Below, piece after piece: positions 1-9,454 of a stretch of 30,237 nt of DNA. The stretch covers positions 1-30,237 of the forward strand of contig CAIVVS010000226.1 in the NCBI GenBank assembly GCA_903909415.1, in the 5' to 3' direction. The notes under the pieces are model-generated. The model saw only the letters and a list, made by a program, of their open reading frames with translations, had not been told where the DNA came from and ran no database searches. Source of the stretch: an uncultured Pseudomonadota bacterium. GTDB lineage: Bacteria > Pseudomonadota > Gammaproteobacteria > Burkholderiales > SG8-39. The position numbers were made by a program, and so were the translations under genes. Each line of letters opens with the position of its first letter. Positions within the stretch are counted from its first letter, which is position 1.

Positions 1-141
1 ACCATGGCGGGGACACAGGCGTCCCGCGCACAGGGATGTGCCGATCCGACGCGATGCCCGCTTGCCGTCCGGGACTGCGCGCAAGCCAGCGCAGTCGCAG
101 CACCCGAGGAAATCGCCATGCCGAGTACCTGGTTCGCCTGA
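1..141 (+). other. Unresolved left edge, possibly the 3' end of an upstream gene
   Basis: One plus-strand frame is open from the first base to a TGA at 139-141, 30 bases before the FAD subunit gene. It could be the tail of an upstream coding region or chance openness in GC-rich DNA. The 46 or so translated residues contain no motif I recognise, and the other two plus-strand frames are also open for most of this stretch, so the sequence does not decide it. Confidence 0.2.
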
Positions 142-171
142 CCCCCGTTTCCCGTACCTGAAGAAAAGCCC

Positions 172-1008
172 ATGCCTGACTACCTCCGACCCCATTCCCT
201 GGACCGCGCCGTCGCGATGCTGTCCGAGCGGCGCGCGACCATCCTCTCCGGCGGGACCGATTTCTACCCGGCGCGGGCCTACCGCCCGGTCAGCGAAGAC
301 GTGCTCGACATCGCCGGCATCGCCGAACTGCGGGGCATCTCCGAGCAGGCGGACCACTGGCGCCTGGGTGCGGCGACGACCTGGACGGACATCCTGCGCG
401 CAGACCTGCCCCCCTGGTTCCGCTGCCTCAGGCTGGCGGCCGCCGAGGTCGGCGGCATCCAGATCCAGAACACCGGCACCATCGCGGGCAACATCTGCAA
501 TGCCTCGCCGGCGGCCGATGGCGTGCCCGCGCTGATGGCGCTGGGCGCATCGGTGGAGCTCGCCAGCGCGTCCGGCACGCGCACCATGGCGCTGGAGCAC
601 TTCATCACCGGCGTGCGCCGCACCGAATGCCGCGCCGACGAACTGGTCAGCGCGGTGCTGGTGCCCAAGTGGAGCGAGCGGGCGCGCAGCGGTTTCCTCA
701 AGCTGGGTTCGCGCAAGTACCTGGTGATTTCCATCGTCATGGTGGCGGGCATCGTGGACCGGGACGGTGCCGGGCGCATCGCGAAGTCGGGGTTCGCCAT
801 CGGCGCCTGTTCGCCGGTCGCGCGGCGCCTCGGCGGGCTGGAGCAGGCGCTGCAGGGGCGCGCCTGCGGGGGCGAATTCGATGGCCTGGTGACGCTGGAT
901 GAACCCGGCGTGCTGTCGCCCATCGATGATGTGCGTGGCACGGCGGCCTATCGCCGGGATGCGGCGACCACGCTGGTGCGCCGACTGGTGTCGGAGCTTG
1001 CCTCGTGA
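172..1008 (+). CDS. FAD-binding subunit of a molybdenum hydroxylase (xanthine dehydrogenase family)
   Basis: This 278-residue protein should carry the FAD that takes electrons from the iron-sulfur clusters of a molybdenum hydroxylase and passes them to NAD or another acceptor. It has the FAD_binding_5 layout: an SGGTD loop at residues 26-30 (usually AGGTD) and the strongly conserved QNTGTIAGNICNASPAAD stretch at about 98-115, followed by a CO dehydrogenase flavoprotein C-terminal-like region from about 170. Size fits the stand-alone medium subunits (YgfM, CoxM type, 260-290 residues). The stop overlaps the GTG start of the next gene (GTGA at 1005-1008), so the two subunits are translationally coupled. 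No strong ribosome binding site is visible before the ATG; a purine-rich AAGAAAAG lies at about 160-167. The family is secure, the substrate is not. Confidence 0.93.
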   Translation: MPDYLRPHSLDRAVAMLSERRATILSGGTDFYPARAYRPVSEDVLDIAGIAELRGISEQADHWRLGAATTWTDILRADLPPWFRCLRLAAAEVGGIQIQNTGTIAGNICNASPAADGVPALMALGASVELASASGTRTMALEHFITGVRRTECRADELVSAVLVPKWSERARSGFLKLGSRKYLVISIVMVAGIVDRDGAGRIAKSGFAIGACSPVARRLGGLEQALQGRACGGEFDGLVTLDEPGVLSPIDDVRGTAAYRRDAATTLVRRLVSELAS

Positions 1009-3809
1009 ACGGCCGTTCGAACGATCCCACCGTGGCCGGGCGCGTGCCGGTTTCCTTCACGCTCAACGGCAAGGCCTGCGCGGTCGACGTCGCGCCGGCC
1101 CGGCGCCTGACCGAGCTGCTGCGCGATGACCTCGGCCTGACCGGCACCAAGATCGGCTGCAACGCCGGGGATTGCGGCGCCTGCACCGTGCTGCTGGACG
1201 GTGAGCAGGTATGCGCCTGCCTGGTGCCGGCCGCGCGCCTCGAGGGCCGCAGCGTCACCACGGTCGAGGGGCTCTCGCAGGACGGCAAGCTGGTCCGCCT
1301 GCAGCAGGCCTTCATCGCCAAGGGCGCGGCGCAGTGCGGCATCTGCACGCCGGGCATGCTGATGGCGGCCACCGACCTGTTGTCGCGCAACCCGAACCCG
1401 GACGAAACCCAGGTGGCCGACGCGCTGGGCGGCGTGCTGTGCCGCTGCACCGGCTACCGCAAGATCGTGGAAGCGGTGCTGGCCGCCGCTGCGGGCGACG
1501 TCGCCCTGGCGCCGGTGCCGGCCTCGGGCCAGGCGGTCGGCAGCAATGCCACCAAGGTCGACGGCGTGGCCAAGGTGACCGGCAGCGAGGTGTTCGGCGC
1601 CGACCAGTACCCGGCGGATGCGCTGTGGGTGCGGCCGATACGCTCGCGCCATGAGAAGGCACGCTTCACGCTGGGCGATTTCGGCCCGCTGAAGGCGCGC
1701 CACCCCGGCCTGCTCGACGTGGTGACGGCGGACGACGTGCCGCACAACCGCTACGGCATGTTCCCGGACACCAAGGACCAGCCGGTGCTGGCCGACGGCC
1801 ATGTGCGCTACCGCGGCCAGACGGTGCTGCTGCTGGTCGGGGACTACGACGCGGTGATGGCGATACCCGAGGACGAGCTGCCCATAGCCTGGGAGGTGCA
1901 GGAGGCGCGCCGAGAGATCGACGAGGCGCTGGCGCACACCGGGGACCCTCTGCACCCGGGATCGCCGGACAACGTGCTGATACGCGGCTTCCTGCAGAAG
2001 GGCGATGCGCCGTCCGCTCTGGCCGGCGCGGCGTTCACCGCGGAAGGCGATTTCACCACCGGTTTCGTGGAGCACGCCTACATCGAGCCGGAGGCGGGGC
2101 ATGCGGAGCGCGTGACCGAAGGCGGCGTGGACCGCATGGTGATCTTCGTGTCCACCCAGTCGCCCTACATGGACCGCGACGAGCTCGCGCGCGTACTCAA
2201 GGTCGCGCCCACGCAGGTGAGGATCATCCCGTCCGCGGTGGGCGGCGGATTCGGCGGCAAGCTGGACATGACCCTGCAACCCCTGCTGGCGGTGGCGGCC
2301 TGGAAGCTGCGCCGCCGGGTGCGCTCGGTGTACAGCCGCCCGGAGTCCATGGTGTCCACCACCAAGCGCCATCCCTCGCGCATCCATGCGCGCTTCGGCT
2401 GCGACGCGGACGGCAAGCTGCTTGGCTGCGATTTCACCGGCGACTTCAACACCGGCGCCTATGCCTCGTGGGGGCCGACCGTGGCCAACCGCGTGCCCAT
2501 CCACGCCAGCGGCCCGTACTTCGTGCCCAACGTGCTGGCGAAGACCCGCGCGGTCTACACCAACAACGCGGTGGCCGGCGCCTTCCGCGGCTTCGGCATC
2601 CCGCAGTCCACCATGGCGCACGAGGCGCTGCTCGATGAACTGGCGGAGCAGGCCGGCATCGACAAGCTGGAGATCCGCCACCGCAACGCGATCCGCGCCG
2701 GGCAGGCCACCGCCAGCGGCCATGTGCTGAAGGCCAGCGCCGGCCTTGCGGAATGCGTGGCGGCGCTGCGTCCGCGCTGGACCGCCGCGCGGCGCGAGAT
2801 CGACGCGTTCAACGCAGCCCAGCCGGACCTGGGCCCGGCCGCCGGCCTGCGCCGCGGGCAGGGCATCGCCTGCATGTGGTACGGCATCGGCAACACCGTG
2901 ATCGCCAATCCCTCGACCATGCGCGCCGGCCTGCGTCGCAACGGGCGGGTGATGTTCTACAACGGCGCGGTGGACATCGGGCAGGGCTCGAACACCACGC
3001 TGGCGCAGGTGCTGGCCGACGCCGTCGGCATCACCATGGATCGCATCGACTACGTCATGGGCGACACCGACCTCACCGCCGACGCCGGCAAGTCCTCGGC
3101 CTCGCGCCAGGCCTTCGTGTCGGGCCGGGCGGCACAGATCGCCGGCGGCGAGCTGCGCCGGCGCATGCTGAGCCTGGTCGAGGCGCGCGCGGACGCGCGG
3201 CTGCGCCTGGACGGCAACTGGCTGGTCGCGCAGGACGCCGACGGCGAGAAGCGCATCAATCTGGACGAACTGCCGGTGGACGCGCGCGGGGACATCCTGG
3301 TGGCCGAAGGCAGCTTCGATCCGCCCACCGTGCCGCTGGACAAGAACGGCCAGGGCGTTCCGTATGCGACCTACGGCTTCGCCGCGCAGATGGCCGAAGT
3401 GGAGGTCGACCTGGAACTGGGCACGACCAGGGTGCTGCGCATCACCGCGGCGCACGACGTCGGCCGTGCGCTGAATCCCGACCAGGTGGAAGGGCAGGTG
3501 CAGGGCGGCGTGGTGCAGGGACTGGGCATGGCGCTGATGGAGGAGTATTTCTCCGGGCGCACCGACAACCTGCATGACTACCTGATCCCCACCATCGGCG
3601 ACGTGCCGCCCATCGACGTGATCCAGGTGGAGGACCCCGAGCCGCTGGGGCCCTGGGGCGCCAAGGGCGTGGGCGAGCCGGCGCTGATCCCGACGCCGCC
3701 GGCGATCTTCGGCGCGATCCACGACGCCACCGGCGTGCGCGTGCGCCAGGCGCCGGCCACGCCGGACCGGCTGCGCAGCTGGATACTCGCCCGATCCGCC
3801 AAGCGCTGA
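1005..3809 (+). CDS. Fused 2Fe-2S / molybdopterin-binding subunit of a xanthine dehydrogenase-family hydroxylase
   Basis: The 934-residue protein joins the small iron-sulfur and large molybdenum subunits in one chain. A plant-ferredoxin-type cluster uses C52, C57, C60 and C72; the second, helical cluster domain uses C111, C114, C146 and C148. The Mo domain runs from about residue 170 to the end, with GGGFGGK at 413-419, AFRGFG at 526-531 and KGVGEP containing the probable catalytic base E891. The usual order in xanthine dehydrogenases is FeS-FAD-Mo or three subunits; a FeS-Mo fusion with a separate FAD protein is the E. coli XdhD/YgfM arrangement. The residue after GGFGGK, glutamate in xanthine dehydrogenases, is L420 here, while R528 is kept, so xanthine should not be assumed as substrate. 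GTG start overlapping the FAD subunit stop. Likely cytoplasmic: no export signal is seen. Confidence 0.93.
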   Translation: MNGRSNDPTVAGRVPVSFTLNGKACAVDVAPARRLTELLRDDLGLTGTKIGCNAGDCGACTVLLDGEQVCACLVPAARLEGRSVTTVEGLSQDGKLVRLQQAFIAKGAAQCGICTPGMLMAATDLLSRNPNPDETQVADALGGVLCRCTGYRKIVEAVLAAAAGDVALAPVPASGQAVGSNATKVDGVAKVTGSEVFGADQYPADALWVRPIRSRHEKARFTLGDFGPLKARHPGLLDVVTADDVPHNRYGMFPDTKDQPVLADGHVRYRGQTVLLLVGDYDAVMAIPEDELPIAWEVQEARREIDEALAHTGDPLHPGSPDNVLIRGFLQKGDAPSALAGAAFTAEGDFTTGFVEHAYIEPEAGHAERVTEGGVDRMVIFVSTQSPYMDRDELARVLKVAPTQVRIIPSAVGGGFGGKLDMTLQPLLAVAAWKLRRRVRSVYSRPESMVSTTKRHPSRIHARFGCDADGKLLGCDFTGDFNTGAYASWGPTVANRVPIHASGPYFVPNVLAKTRAVYTNNAVAGAFRGFGIPQSTMAHEALLDELAEQAGIDKLEIRHRNAIRAGQATASGHVLKASAGLAECVAALRPRWTAARREIDAFNAAQPDLGPAAGLRRGQGIACMWYGIGNTVIANPSTMRAGLRRNGRVMFYNGAVDIGQGSNTTLAQVLADAVGITMDRIDYVMGDTDLTADAGKSSASRQAFVSGRAAQIAGGELRRRMLSLVEARADARLRLDGNWLVAQDADGEKRINLDELPVDARGDILVAEGSFDPPTVPLDKNGQGVPYATYGFAAQMAEVEVDLELGTTRVLRITAAHDVGRALNPDQVEGQVQGGVVQGLGMALMEEYFSGRTDNLHDYLIPTIGDVPPIDVIQVEDPEPLGPWGAKGVGEPALIPTPPAIFGAIHDATGVRVRQAPATPDRLRSWILARSAKR

Positions 3810-3827
3810 GCGCGGGCCGTCGCCCCC

Positions 3828-5456
<1,629 letters not shown>

Positions 5457-5493
5457 CGCACGCAAAGCAACGACGACAAGCAGGCTGACGCGC

Positions 5494-5511
5494 GGCGCCG
5501 GTTCCGGCGCC
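5494..5511. repeat. Short GC-rich inverted repeat between genes
   Basis: GGCGCCGG (5494-5501) and CCGGCGCC (5504-5511) are perfect reverse complements with two bases between them; the hairpin would form as a 6-bp stem with a 6-base loop. No T-run follows, so it is at best a weak pause or partial terminator in the 95-bp gap after the L,D-transpeptidase gene. Confidence 0.3.
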
Positions 5512-5551
5512 GGGTTCCAGCACGACCATGAACGACCGACAGGAGAACACG

Positions 5552-6322
5552 ATGGGCATGCCGCAAGCCGACCTCGACCGGGACCTGATCAACGCCGCGC
5601 TGCCGTACTGGGAGGCGGAGGCGCTGGTCGCGCGCCGCTTCTTCGACGCCAAGCCAGGACCCGAGGCCCAGCTGCGCTGGCTGCGCGCCCAGGTCTGGAA
5701 GGAACTCAATCCGGTGGACGGCTACTTCAACGGCATCCACCGCGAACTGTCGAACCTGGCGGATGCCTTCCCCGGGCTGGAGAAGACCGTGGACCGGCAT
5801 GCGTTCTCCTTCCAGATGCGCCAGATCGTGGAGGAGTTCGAGCACTACGTGATGTTCGCCGACATCCTCGAGATGGTGTCGGGCAGGAAGCTGGACCCGT
5901 CCGAACTCACGCAGCTGCCGCAGGAGCGCAAGCTGGGCGAGCTGCGCCGCAGCCTCGCGGAATCGGGTTCGGAGATCGACCGGGCCGCGGTGCTGTTCAC
6001 CGAAGGCGGCGGCGCCCGGCTGTTCCGCGAAGGCGCGAAGCTCACTGGCGGGGAACTCGAGCGCAAGATCGCGCACGCCATGCAGGTGATCTACGACGAC
6101 GAGCGCGACCACTTCAAGGAAGGCGCGAAGCATGCGGCCGAGCTGATCAAGTCGGATGCGGACCTGGCCCGCATGAAGGACGGCATCGTGGCAGTGAGCA
6201 GCCAGCGCGTGGCGATGCGCACCGAGATGTTCGGCCAGCCGGTGCCGCAGGCCGAGCTGGATGCCTTCATCGCCGCGACCCGCGCGCGCATCGCCCGCGG
6301 CGAGGTGCTGGAGGCCGGTTGA
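5552..6322 (+). CDS. Ferritin-like putative diiron protein of unknown function
   Basis: I do not recognise a named family. The 256-residue protein is predicted mostly helical, with two ExxH motifs, E95-F-E-H98 (in EEFEHYVMFADI) and E184-R-D-H187 (in DDERDHFKEGAKH). This is the spacing used by four-helix ferritin-like carboxylate-bridged diiron proteins; acidic residues such as E65 and E151 could supply the other ligands. Soluble, with no signal peptide. The frame is open from an ATG at 5528, but AGGAGA at 5541-5546 lies five bases before the ATG at 5552, which was chosen. Position behind the molybdenum hydroxylase, tadA and L,D-transpeptidase genes gives no clear functional hint. A redox or iron-handling enzyme is a reasonable inference, not proven. 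Confidence 0.7.
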   Translation: MGMPQADLDRDLINAALPYWEAEALVARRFFDAKPGPEAQLRWLRAQVWKELNPVDGYFNGIHRELSNLADAFPGLEKTVDRHAFSFQMRQIVEEFEHYVMFADILEMVSGRKLDPSELTQLPQERKLGELRRSLAESGSEIDRAAVLFTEGGGARLFREGAKLTGGELERKIAHAMQVIYDDERDHFKEGAKHAAELIKSDADLARMKDGIVAVSSQRVAMRTEMFGQPVPQAELDAFIAATRARIARGEVLEAG

Positions 6323-6338
6323 GCCGGAATCGGCCCAG

Positions 6339-6364
6339 AAACAGGATAAGTGGCTGTTTTAATT
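6339..6364 (+). terminator. Weak hairpin between convergent genes
   Basis: AAACAG (6339-6344) pairs with CTGTTT (6354-6359) across a nine-base loop and runs into a T/A-rich stretch (TTTTAATTAAT). It lies just after the ferritin-like gene and touches the stop codon of mtnA on the other strand. Stem short and U-tract interrupted, so terminator function is only plausible. Confidence 0.35.
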
Positions 6365-7447
6365 AATCTTTTCGAATAGGCGCCGGATGCCGGCCGTATC
6401 CGGCTTGAGCAGGGCGCCGCGTTCGGTAATCAGTCCGGTGATCAGTTCGGCCGGGGTGACGTCGAAAGCGGGGTTGGCGACCTGCACGCCCTGGGGCGCC
6501 CAGCGCTGGCCGCCCCAGCCCAGCACCTCGTCGGCCGGTCGCTCCTCGATCGGGATGGCATCGCCGCTGGCCAGTTCCAGGTCGAAGGTCGACAGCGGCG
6601 CGGCGACATAGAACGGGATGCCGTGGCGCTGCGCCATCACCGCCACGGTGTAGGTGCCGATCTTGTTGGCGGCATCGCCGTTGGCGGCGACGCGGTCCGC
6701 GCCGACCACCACCATGTCGACGCGGCCCTGCTTCATCAGGTGGCCCACCATGTTGTCGGTCACCAGCGTGACCGGGATGCGCTCCTGCACCATCTCCCAG
6801 GCGGTGAGCCGCGCGCCCTGCAGGAAGGGACGCGTCTCGTTGGCGATCACGGAGACATTGCGGCCCAGGTCGCGCGCCGAGCGGATCACGCCCAGCGCCG
6901 TGCCGTGGCCGCCTGTAGCCAGGGCCCCGGCGTTGCAGTGGGTCATGATGCGCGCGTCCTGCGGCACCAGCGCCGCGCCGGCCGCGCCGATCGCGCGGTT
7001 GATCGCAATGTCCTCGGCCAGCATGGCCATGGCTTCGCGCTCCAGCGCCTGCGCGGCGTCCGGAACCGGCAAGGTTTTCAGCGTCGCGTGCAGCGCCTTC
7101 ATGCGCGACAGCGCCCAGAACAGGTTGACGGCGGTGGGGCGGCTCGCGGCCAGCACCTGGAAGGCCGCGGACAGCGCGGTGTCGAACGCGGGGCGGCTGT
7201 CGGTGCGGTGCTCGTGCGCCTCGGCTGCGATGCCGAAGGCGGCGGCGCAGCCGATGGCCGGCGCGCCGCGCACCACCATGTCGCGGATCGCGACGGCGAC
7301 TTCCGCCGCATCGTGGCAATTGACGATGTCGAACGATCGGGGCAGTACGCGCTGGTCGATCAGGTGCAGCGAGTGGTCTCGCCACACCATGGCCTGCACG
7401 TTCGCGGGGCTCGCTGCCCCGGTGGCCATGGCGGACTCAGATGACAC
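6359..7447 (-). CDS. mtnA: S-methyl-5-thioribose-1-phosphate isomerase
   Basis: MtnA converts the aldose 5-methylthioribose-1-phosphate to the ketose 5-methylthioribulose-1-phosphate; some homologues also isomerise 5-deoxyribose-1-phosphate. The 362-residue protein has the eIF2B-like isomerase fold with RGAPAIGCAAAFG at about 60-72, the catalytic cysteine C171 in HCNAGALATGGHGTA, NETRPFLQGARLTAW at about 203-217 and catalytic D251 in VVGADRVAANGD. The start at 7447 overlaps the end of the aldolase/dehydrogenase gene by 11 bases; an internal ATG (M20) just before the conserved VWRDHSLHLIDQR stretch is an alternative. None of the later classical methionine-salvage enzymes (MtnB, MtnC, MtnD or MtnW) is in the window, which with the aldolase next door points to a shunt rather than full recycling to methionine. 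Confidence 0.95.
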   Translation of the reverse strand: MSSESAMATGAASPANVQAMVWRDHSLHLIDQRVLPRSFDIVNCHDAAEVAVAIRDMVVRGAPAIGCAAAFGIAAEAHEHRTDSRPAFDTALSAAFQVLAASRPTAVNLFWALSRMKALHATLKTLPVPDAAQALEREAMAMLAEDIAINRAIGAAGAALVPQDARIMTHCNAGALATGGHGTALGVIRSARDLGRNVSVIANETRPFLQGARLTAWEMVQERIPVTLVTDNMVGHLMKQGRVDMVVVGADRVAANGDAANKIGTYTVAVMAQRHGIPFYVAAPLSTFDLELASGDAIPIEERPADEVLGWGGQRWAPQGVQVANPAFDVTPAELITGLITERGALLKPDTAGIRRLFEKIN

Positions 7448-9407
7448 GGTCGTCTCCCCCGTCGACCGCGATCTGCGCGCCGGTGGTCTTGGCGAACAAC
7501 GGGCCGCAGAGTTCGGCGGCCAGCTCGGCCACGTCGCGGCTGGTGACTTCGGTGCGCAGCAGGTTGCGCTTCTTGTACTGCTCGATGCTCATGTCGTAGG
7601 CCTTCGCGCGTTGTGCCAGCACCTCGGGCGTCCAGATGCCGGTGTCGAACACCGAGTTCGGATGCAGGCTGTTCAGCCGGATGTTGTCCGCGGCCCATTC
7701 CAGCGCGGCGACGCGCACCAGTTGGTTGAGCGCGGCCTTGGACGCGGAGTAGGCCGCCGCGCCGGGACCGGGCGCGGGGACGTTCTTGGATCCGATCACC
7801 GCAACGCGGCCGCCGCGCGGCGCGAGCTTCAGGAAAGGATGGAGCTTGCGCAGCAGTGCCAGGTTGGCATCCAGGTTGATGTCCATGGTCCTGCGCCATT
7901 CATCGGTGGCGAGATCGGCGATGCGCCGGCTCGGCGGGAAGATGCCGGCATTGAGCACCAGCATGTCCACGCCGCCGCAGGCGAACACTCCGCGCCGGAT
8001 CGCGGCATCCACCGCCGCCTCGTCGGTCAGGTCGCAGGCGATGCCGATGAAGTCGGCACGCTTCAGGAGGCCTTCCACCGCCGGGTTGCGGTCCAGTGCG
8101 ATCACCGCGGCGCCGCGCGCGAGGAAGGCATCCACGGCCGCGCGGCCGATGCCGGACGCGGCGCCGGTGATGAGAACCACTTCGCCGGTGAACGCCGGGG
8201 GCTTGCCGCCCTTCTTGAGCTTGGCCTGCTCCAGGTCCCAGTACTCCATGTCGAACAAGTCGCGCGAGGGAAGGGGCTCGTAGCCGCCCAGTACTTCCGC
8301 CGACTGCACCACGTCCATGGTGTGTTCGAACAGGTCCTCGACGATGGCGGCGTCCTTGGCGGTGCGGCCGATCGCGGCGAGTCCGTACGCCGGGTCCAGC
8401 GCGGCGCGCGGCGCCGGGTCGAGCATGGTCTTGCGGTCCTTCGCCTGCGGTTCGTGTCGCCGGAACCACTCGCCGTAGGCGGCGGCGTAGGCGGCCACGT
8501 CGCCGCCCAGCATCGGGATGCGCTTGGTGCGGATCACGTGGTCGGGTGTGACCGGGCCGCGCTGCGAGATCGCCGCGACGTCGGCGCGCCGCGCATAGCC
8601 GAGCGTGCGGGGTGTGCTCACCGTGCGCAGGATCATCGGCGCACCGGCGGCGTCCGACACCTGCCGGCGCAGCGCCGCCTGGGCCAGCGGCTCGGCCGTG
8701 GCCGGCGCGTCGCTGGTCCTCGCCACCGACCAGGCCTTGTGCTGCTTCAGGTAGGCCTCGGCCATGCCGACCAGCTCGATCATGCGTTCGTAGGACTCGC
8801 GCGCGGTGGCGCCGAAGGAAAAGATGCCGTGCTTGTGCAGCACCATGCCGATGGTGCCGGGCCCGGCCTGCTGCGCGAAGGCCAGCGCGCAATGGCGCGC
8901 CAGGTCGAATCCCGGCATCAGGTAGGGGATGACCACGCAGCGCTCGCCGTAGATCGCCCTCAGGCGCCGCTCGCCATCGGTGGTGTCGCTGACGGCCAGC
9001 ACCGCATCCGCATGGGTATGGTCGACGAACTTCGCCGGCAGGCAGGCATGCAGGATGGTTTCCACCGACGGCGCCGGGGCGCCCGAGCGGGTCATGCAGG
9101 TCGCGAGCTGGTTGACCATCCCGGGGTCGGACAGCGCGGGCAGCTGCGCCAGCCTGGCCACATGGTCCAGGCGCACCGGGGCGAAGCCGGCCACCTCGAT
9201 GGTCTCCAGGTCCCAGCCGCTGCCCTTGACGTAGAGCACGTCCTGCATCGCGCCGAAGACGTCCTGCTCGCGGACCTTGACCGAGGTATTGCCGCCGCCG
9301 TGCAGCACCAGTGCGGTGTTGCGGCCCAGCAGGCGGGAGGTGTACACGCGCAGCGCGAGGTCGTCCTCGCAGTTCGCGGCCTCGGCATCGTTCCACAGGC
9401 TTTGCAT
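7437..9407 (-). CDS. Bifunctional class II aldolase / short-chain dehydrogenase
   Basis: The 656-residue fusion has an N-terminal class II (zinc) aldolase domain, residues about 1-220: HGGGNTS at 36-42 for phosphate binding, zinc ligands H130 and H132 (DHTHAD) and LHKHG at 190-194. A linker of about 180 residues leads to a short-chain dehydrogenase domain from about 405: TGAASGIG at 414-421, D439 at the end of the second strand (suggesting NAD rather than NADP), NAG at 487-489, S540, Y553 and K557. The architecture is that of RhaD-ADH/RhaEW proteins, which split rhamnulose-1-phosphate and then oxidise or reduce lactaldehyde. Placed 5' of mtnA and overlapping it, the likelier substrate is 5-methylthioribulose- or 5-deoxyribulose-1-phosphate, giving DHAP plus an aldehyde that the second domain handles. 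That assignment is inference. Confidence 0.9.
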   Translation of the reverse strand: MQSLWNDAEAANCEDDLALRVYTSRLLGRNTALVLHGGGNTSVKVREQDVFGAMQDVLYVKGSGWDLETIEVAGFAPVRLDHVARLAQLPALSDPGMVNQLATCMTRSGAPAPSVETILHACLPAKFVDHTHADAVLAVSDTTDGERRLRAIYGERCVVIPYLMPGFDLARHCALAFAQQAGPGTIGMVLHKHGIFSFGATARESYERMIELVGMAEAYLKQHKAWSVARTSDAPATAEPLAQAALRRQVSDAAGAPMILRTVSTPRTLGYARRADVAAISQRGPVTPDHVIRTKRIPMLGGDVAAYAAAYGEWFRRHEPQAKDRKTMLDPAPRAALDPAYGLAAIGRTAKDAAIVEDLFEHTMDVVQSAEVLGGYEPLPSRDLFDMEYWDLEQAKLKKGGKPPAFTGEVVLITGAASGIGRAAVDAFLARGAAVIALDRNPAVEGLLKRADFIGIACDLTDEAAVDAAIRRGVFACGGVDMLVLNAGIFPPSRRIADLATDEWRRTMDINLDANLALLRKLHPFLKLAPRGGRVAVIGSKNVPAPGPGAAAYSASKAALNQLVRVAALEWAADNIRLNSLHPNSVFDTGIWTPEVLAQRAKAYDMSIEQYKKRNLLRTEVTSRDVAELAAELCGPLFAKTTGAQIAVDGGDDRVI

Positions 9408-9430
9408 CCGGATTCCGGGGCTTGGGCAGG

Positions 9431-9450
9431 GCGCGAATTATAATCCGCGC
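9431..9450. promoter_or_regulatory. Palindromic bidirectional -10 region
   Basis: The 47-bp gap between the divergent aldolase/dehydrogenase gene (start 9407, minus) and the GNAT gene (start 9455, plus) contains a 20-bp palindrome with 9 of 10 base pairs symmetric: GCGCG and CGCGC arms around ATTATAAT. It gives a perfect TATAAT on the plus strand (9439-9444) and another on the minus strand (9442-9437). No good -35 is seen on either side. Predicted starts lie near 9451 (plus) and 9430 (minus). Confidence 0.55.
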
Positions 9451-9454
9451 CACC

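Noticed and set aside
9422..9427. TTGGGC as a -35 partner for the plus-strand TATAAT
   Set aside because: The spacer is only 11 bases, too short for a sigma-70 promoter.
6654..9443. A 929-codon open frame on the plus strand
   Set aside because: It is antisense to mtnA and the aldolase/dehydrogenase, both of which have complete catalytic motifs; the shadow frame has none.
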